Source: Clostridiales bacterium
Lineage (GTDB): Bacteria; Bacillota; Clostridia; Lachnospirales; Lachnospiraceae
NCBI GenBank assembly: GCA_015655565.1
Contig: JAATEU010000449.1
Span: forward strand, 1-9,152
Length of the DNA: 9,152 nucleotides
Reading direction: 5' to 3'
Part shown: one piece after another, positions 5,811 to 9,152 of the stretch
Numbering within the stretch: the first letter of the stretch is position 1
Layout of the letters: each line of letters opens with the position of its first letter
The notes under the pieces: generated by a model
Told to the model about the DNA's origin: nothing
Databases searched by the model: none
What the model saw: only the letters and a program-made list of their open reading frames with translations
Translations under genes and position numbers: made by a program

Positions 5811-6467
5811 ATGACAAAACAAATGAAAGTATGCATTATTGTATCTGCTTTATTAATTCAGTCGTTTGCAGGCTTGTTTGGAGGCACGACAGCAAGTGCA
5901 AAAACGATTACCAGTACCATTGTAGTAAAAGCAGGGGAAACCTATGATGGTGGTGGTGAGACAATTGTTGCTAAAGGAATGGGGGACGGAAGTCAGGATG
6001 AAGATCAGGATCCCATTTTTAAGTTGGAAAAAGGTGCTTCGCTAAAAAATGTCCGGATTGCAGCTCCCGGATGTGACGGAGTACATTGCTACGGAAATAA
6101 CACAGTAACTGATGTTGTATGGGAAGATGTGGGAGAGGATGCCCTTACGGTGAAAGGAGAAGGTACTGTGACAGTTAACGGCGGTTCTGCGTATGGTGCC
6201 TCTGACAAAGTATTTCAGTTAAATAAGGCATGCACTTTTACAGTGAAAAATTTTACTGCCGATACATTTGGAAAGGTCATCCGCCAATTAGGTGGTTCTA
6301 CCTTTAAGTGTACTATATATATAGATAATTGCACATTTAAAAATGGATCTGAATGTGTAGCACGTACTGACAGTACTACGACACAGCTATATTACCGGAA
6401 TATGACACTTTCAAATGTAGATGAAACATGGATATTTCCATCAACATCACAAATTCACACATATTAA
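5811..6467 (+). CDS. Secreted pectate lyase, polysaccharide lyase family 3
   Basis: Cleaves polygalacturonate by Ca2+-dependent beta-elimination outside the cell. The 218-residue product has a signal peptide: basic MTKQMK, a hydrophobic core VCIIVSALLIQSFAGLF, and likely cleavage after Ala-Ser-Ala (28-30), leaving a mature protein of about 188 residues. That is close to Bacillus PL3 enzymes (about 197). Family hallmarks are AGETYDGGGET, GDGSQ, LEKGASLKNVRI, CDGVHCYGN (Asp89, His92), WEDVGEDALTVK (Glu105, Asp106, Glu109, Asp110, Lys115), DKVFQLN (Lys133) and GKVIRQLGG (Arg158). The acidic cluster and the Lys/Arg residues correspond to the Ca2+ and catalytic surface of the PL3 beta-helix. It is the bare catalytic domain, with no carbohydrate-binding module, dockerin or sorting signal. 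Six Cys lie in the mature part. ATG 5811 has AGGAGGG at 5796-5802; an in-frame GTG 5769 lacks a ribosome site. It is monocistronic. Confidence 0.93.
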   Translation: MTKQMKVCIIVSALLIQSFAGLFGGTTASAKTITSTIVVKAGETYDGGGETIVAKGMGDGSQDEDQDPIFKLEKGASLKNVRIAAPGCDGVHCYGNNTVTDVVWEDVGEDALTVKGEGTVTVNGGSAYGASDKVFQLNKACTFTVKNFTADTFGKVIRQLGGSTFKCTIYIDNCTFKNGSECVARTDSTTTQLYYRNMTLSNVDETWIFPSTSQIHTY

Positions 6468-6531
6468 ACGAGCGTATGTTGGTTAATGATACAGTAAGCT
6501 TTATATCTATTTATGGTAAAAAAATGTTATA

Positions 6532-6670
6532 CCCCAATTTTGATTGCTGAAAAATAGCAGATGTATCCTGTTAAAAATGGGGCTGCTGAAAAATAGCTAT
6601 AATGAGCCCTGATTATGCATCAAATCCTTTCATCAGAGTAAATTAAACTATTTAACAACAGCCTCTTTTT
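6532..6670. terminator. Bidirectional terminator-like hairpin between convergent genes, with insertion-sequence-like arms
   Basis: AAAAATGGGGCTGCTG (6573-6588) plus AAATAG (6591-6596) pairs with CTATTT (6648-6653) and CAACAGCCTCTTTTT (6656-6670), with few mismatches. A T-run follows on either strand, so it can end both the lyase (+) and protease (-) transcripts. CCCCAATTTT (6532-6541) can instead pair with AAAAATGGGG (6573-6582), giving a competing fold. GCTGAAAAATAGC occurs twice, at 6546-6558 and 6585-6597. The roughly 51-nt loop is long for a terminator, and ends opening with GGGGCTG/GAGGCTG resemble insertion-sequence termini, so a miniature element or relic is possible. Confidence 0.6.
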
Positions 6671-6704
6671 AGTTTAATATTTAAATTAGTTTAATATCTA
6701 ATTA
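6671..6704. repeat. 17-bp tandem duplication in AT-rich DNA
   Basis: AGTTTAATATTTAAATT (6671-6687) is followed directly by AGTTTAATATCTAATTA (6688-6704), with 13 of 17 bases identical. It lies in the 3' region of the minus-strand protease gene. No function is evident. Confidence 0.6.
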
Positions 6705-6724
6705 AGAAACCTTTTCAAGATATA

Positions 6725-7681
6725 TTATTCTTTCGCTAAATCTAACAAGCCGTTTCCCTCGCTCTTTTTATTGAAACCTAAAGATGTGGTCCGCTTGATA
6801 ATTTGGGAATATATTTCAGGTTCTGTCAGTGTTCTTCCAAACTCGGATTCACACTTATTTATAATTAATGCGGCTGCACCTGATACATGGGGCGTTGCCA
6901 TTGAAGTTCCGCTTAATTTTGCATATTTACTGCCGATAAAAGTGGATAAAATTTCATTTCCCGGAGCTACCAGATCCACATTGTAATTTGAATTACTATA
7001 TTTGGCTATTTTTTTATCAAAATCCACTGCGCCTACCGAAACAGCTTCGTTATATGCGGCAGGATAATTAAATTCATCTGTTTCAAAACTATTATCCCCG
7101 TTATTGCCCGATGCGCAGATTACAAGTATATTATTAGAAACAGCTTTTTTTACCGCATCATGTAATTTGGGAATATCCGTATTTCCTCCTAAGGACATGG
7201 AAATTACTCTTACTTTTTCATTATTTGGTCCTTCCCATTTTATTGCATAATTAATTGCATTAATAATGCTTTTATAATTACCTTCCCCGTCTTTGCCTAA
7301 TACTTTTAGAATCAGAAGCTTAGCCATAGGGGCGACTCCCAATACTCCGCTGTTATTTTCTGTTGCTGCAATTGTCCCTGCTACATGGGTTCCATGTCCG
7401 TTATTATCCGTAAAATTATCCGGGTCACCATTAAAATCACTGGTAAAATTTTTCCCACCGATAATTCGGTCTTGTAAATCCGGGTGATCCATTTGGCAGC
7501 CTGTATCTATTACAGCAATAACAACACCGTCTCCTTTTTTACTTTTATCCCAAATTGCAGGAGCCTGGATCATTTCTATACCTTGCGGCATTTCATTTAT
7601 CATTTGAACGATGTCTTTTACCTCGAAAGGAATCAATTTAATTATTTTGTTTTTTAAAGATATATTAGATAGTGTAAACAT
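6725..7681 (-). CDS. isp: Intracellular subtilisin-type serine protease (ISP family, peptidase S8)
   Basis: A 318-residue cytoplasmic subtilase, full length for Bacillus-type intracellular serine proteases. The catalytic triad is complete: Asp59 in VIDTGC, His96 in NGHGTHVAGT and Ser260 in SGTSMATPHVSG, with oxyanion-hole Asn193 in ASGNNGD. There is no signal peptide. Instead there is a short N-terminal extension with LIPF at residues 16-19, the ISP motif that lies across the active site and keeps the enzyme inactive until the extension is cut off. Other close ISP matches are EMPQGIEMIQAPAIWD, IIGGKNFT and VISMSLGG. ISPs degrade bulk cell protein, typically in late growth or sporulation. The start ATG (complement of 7679-7681) follows GGAAAGG (complement of 7691-7697) with a 9-nt gap. 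The gene stands alone and converges on the pectate lyase gene. Confidence 0.93.
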   Translation of the reverse strand: MFTLSNISLKNKIIKLIPFEVKDIVQMINEMPQGIEMIQAPAIWDKSKKGDGVVIAVIDTGCQMDHPDLQDRIIGGKNFTSDFNGDPDNFTDNNGHGTHVAGTIAATENNSGVLGVAPMAKLLILKVLGKDGEGNYKSIINAINYAIKWEGPNNEKVRVISMSLGGNTDIPKLHDAVKKAVSNNILVICASGNNGDNSFETDEFNYPAAYNEAVSVGAVDFDKKIAKYSNSNYNVDLVAPGNEILSTFIGSKYAKLSGTSMATPHVSGAAALIINKCESEFGRTLTEPEIYSQIIKRTTSLGFNKKSEGNGLLDLAKE

Positions 7682-7796
7682 TTCAATTTTCCTTTCCTGA
7701 ATTATATTTATACAACCAACTAGTTCTTATTTATATCCCAGGGTTTTATCTTACATTTCCCGAAACAATACATCGTGAATTTTGATATGCCTTGCA

Positions 7797-7817
7797 GGTG
7801 ATTGTTATTTAATCACC
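7797..7817. promoter_or_regulatory. Inverted repeat in the protease upstream region; candidate operator
   Basis: GGTGATT (7797-7803) and AATCACC (7811-7817) form a perfect 7-bp inverted repeat with a 7-nt spacer, 115-136 bases upstream of the protease start. On the minus strand it lies just after TATAGT (complement of 7820-7825), a possible -10 without a good -35. It could be an operator overlapping the transcription start or a leader hairpin. The rest of 7682-7901 shows no gene. Confidence 0.35.
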
Positions 7818-7901
7818 CACTATAATATATTACTGTATGTCGAAAAATGTTTCATTTTATAGGTTTTTTTCGGAATTCAGGACAGAATTTTATACATAAA
7901 A

Positions 7902-7940
7902 AATACCGATAAGAATTTAGAAGCTATTCTTATCGGTATT
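7902..7940 (-). terminator. Intrinsic terminator of the tyrosine recombinase gene
   Basis: AATACCGATAAGAAT (7902-7916) is a perfect 15-bp inverted repeat of ATTCTTATCGGTATT (7926-7940) with a 9-nt loop. On the minus strand the stem is followed by a run of six T (complement of 7898-7903, partly in the stem), as expected for transcription leftward from the recombinase, whose stop is at 8000. Confidence 0.85.
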
Positions 7941-7944
7941 ATAT

Positions 7945-7976
7945 ATTTGAAGCAGTATCCAAAACCTGCTTCAGAT
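7945..7976 (-). repeat. Second hairpin between recombinase stop and terminator
   Basis: TGAAGCAG (7948-7955) and CTGCTTCA (7966-7973) form a perfect 8-bp stem, extended to 11 bp with one wobble (7945-7955 with 7966-7976), around a 10-nt loop. No T-run follows on either strand. It may stabilise the 3' end of the recombinase mRNA, or be a recombinase or protein site. Confidence 0.5.
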
Positions 7977-7999
7977 TTGCCAGGGAGTTAGTATGACAA

Positions 8000-9049
8000 T
8001 TATTTTTCCCTGAGTTTGACCTTATTAGCCGCACTTCGCCGCCTGGAGTCTTCAATTGCTGCATAGTGCTTTTTGGTGGTATTTACATCTTTATGGCCAA
8101 GAACATCTGCAACCAGGTAAATATCACCGGTTTCACGGTACAGGCTTGTACCATATGTACTTCTTAATTTATGGGGAGTAATTTTTTTGAGTCTGGTAAT
8201 AAAACCTGCATATTTTTTAACCAGGTTTTCTACCGCTTTCACACTGATCCTTTTCTTCTGCATGGACAGAAATAAAGCCTCCTCACTGCCTGTAACAGGT
8301 ATTATAGTTAATCGTTCCATTAAATAATTCTCTAAGCCTTCCTTTACTTCTTCACCGAAATATATAATGGATTCATATCCGCCCTTACGCCGTATTTTAA
8401 TTCCGTCATTATTAAAATCCACGTCATTTAAATCCAGGCCGACACACTCGGAAACACGAATGCCTGTGCCCAGCAGGAGAGTAATTAACGCCAAATCCCT
8501 TAACTTGGTTTTATCGTGATATTTCTGCTGAAATTTTGTCATGTTTTCACCGGTTTCCACCTGGTCAAGCATTCTGGCAACTTCATCAATTTCGAGGCGG
8601 ATGATTTCTTTTTGATGAAGCTTGGGGATATCAACCAGTGCAGCGGGATGGGTTACAATCATTTCCTTTTTAAAATAATAGTTATAAAAGCTGCGTAACG
8701 AAATTAATTTTCTTTTTTTACCATTTTCCTGATTCAGATGCTCCATTCCGTCTTTTTTATAATAGGTAAGATAATCCAGATATTCTTCAATATCAATGGG
8801 TTTAATTTGATCTAATACTTCTACTTTTAAATCCCGTATTGGTGTATTTTTAAAACTGGGATTGGAATTATATAGAAATTCAAAAAAGACCCTTAAATCA
8901 TATGCGTAAGCAATTCTGGTTAAAGAAGAAGTAGTAGGTTCAATTCCCCGGAAAAAATCGCCGCAGAAACGAGGAAGTTCTGAAAGTATATCCCTAAGCC
9001 TGAGCGTATTTTCAATATTCTTTTTGTCATGATAATTATGGTCAGCCAT
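8000..9049 (-). CDS. Tyrosine recombinase, XerS/XerC-like
   Basis: A 349-residue DNA strand-exchange enzyme. The N-terminal SAM-like DNA-binding (core-binding) domain covers about residues 20-130 and the catalytic domain about 150-340. All six active residues are visible: Arg198 in GTGIRVSE, Lys222 in RRKGG, His293 and Arg296 in TPHKLRSTYG, His319 in VLGHKD and nucleophile Tyr329 in KHYAAIED. Length and the run KLRDLALITLLLGTGIRVSE with LDLNDVDFN resemble XerS, the single Xer recombinase of streptococci and lactococci (about 356 residues), more than phage integrases. No excisionase, tRNA gene, phage or conjugation gene is next to it. Chromosome-dimer resolution or an uncharacterised housekeeping role is therefore as likely as mobile-element integration. 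ATG (complement of 9047-9049) follows GGAAAGG (complement of 9060-9066) with a 10-nt gap. It is transcribed alone. Confidence 0.88.
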   Translation of the reverse strand: MADHNYHDKKNIENTLRLRDILSELPRFCGDFFRGIEPTTSSLTRIAYAYDLRVFFEFLYNSNPSFKNTPIRDLKVEVLDQIKPIDIEEYLDYLTYYKKDGMEHLNQENGKKRKLISLRSFYNYYFKKEMIVTHPAALVDIPKLHQKEIIRLEIDEVARMLDQVETGENMTKFQQKYHDKTKLRDLALITLLLGTGIRVSECVGLDLNDVDFNNDGIKIRRKGGYESIIYFGEEVKEGLENYLMERLTIIPVTGSEEALFLSMQKKRISVKAVENLVKKYAGFITRLKKITPHKLRSTYGTSLYRETGDIYLVADVLGHKDVNTTKKHYAAIEDSRRRSAANKVKLREK

Positions 9050-9086
9050 AATCGGATTTCCTTTCCTTCACTTCATAATTATAACA

Positions 9087-9115
9087 ATTATAGCATAAAA
9101 TATTGGATCTGACCA
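9087..9115 (-). promoter_or_regulatory. Promoter of the tyrosine recombinase gene
   Basis: On the minus strand, TGGTCA (complement of 9110-9115) is followed after 17 nt by consensus TATAAT (complement of 9087-9092), with a TG one base before it (TGCTATAAT, an extended -10). It lies about 40 bases upstream of the start codon. No LexA-type GAAC/GTTC operator is visible. The remaining bases to 9152 hold no recognised feature. Confidence 0.65.
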
Positions 9116-9152
9116 GATAATTGAAATTTAACAAAAAAATGACATAGTTTTA

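Noticed and set aside
5503..5836. Minus-strand open frames of 60-64 codons before the lyase gene
   Set aside because: Low-complexity Ile/Phe/Tyr-rich translation of AT-rich DNA, no ribosome sites, one overlapping the lyase start; spurious.
7902..7940. Perfect inverted repeat as a Xer dif site
   Set aside because: Arms of 15 bp with a 9-nt centre and a following T-run on the recombinase strand fit an intrinsic terminator; dif sites have about 11-bp partly degenerate arms and a 6-8 bp centre.

Overview
The window looks like chromosome of a low-to-moderate GC Clostridia member, most likely Lachnospiraceae-like. The grounds are strong AAGGAG-type ribosome binding sites, Bacillus/Clostridium-type protein families, AT-rich intergenic DNA and intrinsic terminators. 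The organism was inferred from protein families only; no species is claimed. A secreted family 3 pectate lyase suggests contact with plant material.

Left part (1-4957, + strand): the distal part of one operon. In order it holds the tail of an ABC ATPase, two BPD_transp_2 permeases (the guanosine/nucleoside importer type that works with a BMP-family lipoprotein), a nucleoside hydrolase, a 33-codon leader-like ORF with a strong hairpin, an M20-family metallo-amidohydrolase, and a small VOC/glyoxalase-fold protein. Genes overlap or lie within about 30 bases of each other. The plain reading is import of a nucleoside followed by cleavage to base and ribose. The M20 and VOC genes suggest that the real substrate, or the released base, carries an amide-linked group, but that is inference. 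The hydrolase has Phe where the inosine-uridine type has its catalytic His.

Middle (4958-5810): 853 bases without a supported gene, but full of structure. It holds a 75-nt imperfect hairpin flanked by direct repeats, a 17-bp perfect terminator, three 15-bp boxes at exactly 20-bp spacing running into a 30-bp direct repeat (possibly a transposon-end relic), an AATTAATT array with 15-bp period, and then the upstream region of the pectate lyase gene. The lyase (5811-6467) is monocistronic and secreted.

Right part (6468-9152): the lyase converges on a minus-strand intracellular subtilisin (ISP type, with the inhibitory LIPF propeptide motif). A bidirectional terminator-like hairpin lies between them, and its arms also look like insertion-sequence ends. 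Further right is a minus-strand tyrosine recombinase of XerS-like architecture with all six catalytic residues, its own promoter and its own terminator. No phage or conjugation genes accompany it.

No clearly new multi-gene system is proven here. The best leads are the M20 leader ORF/hairpin, the modified active site and gene company of the nucleoside hydrolase, and the repeat array at 5182-5323.
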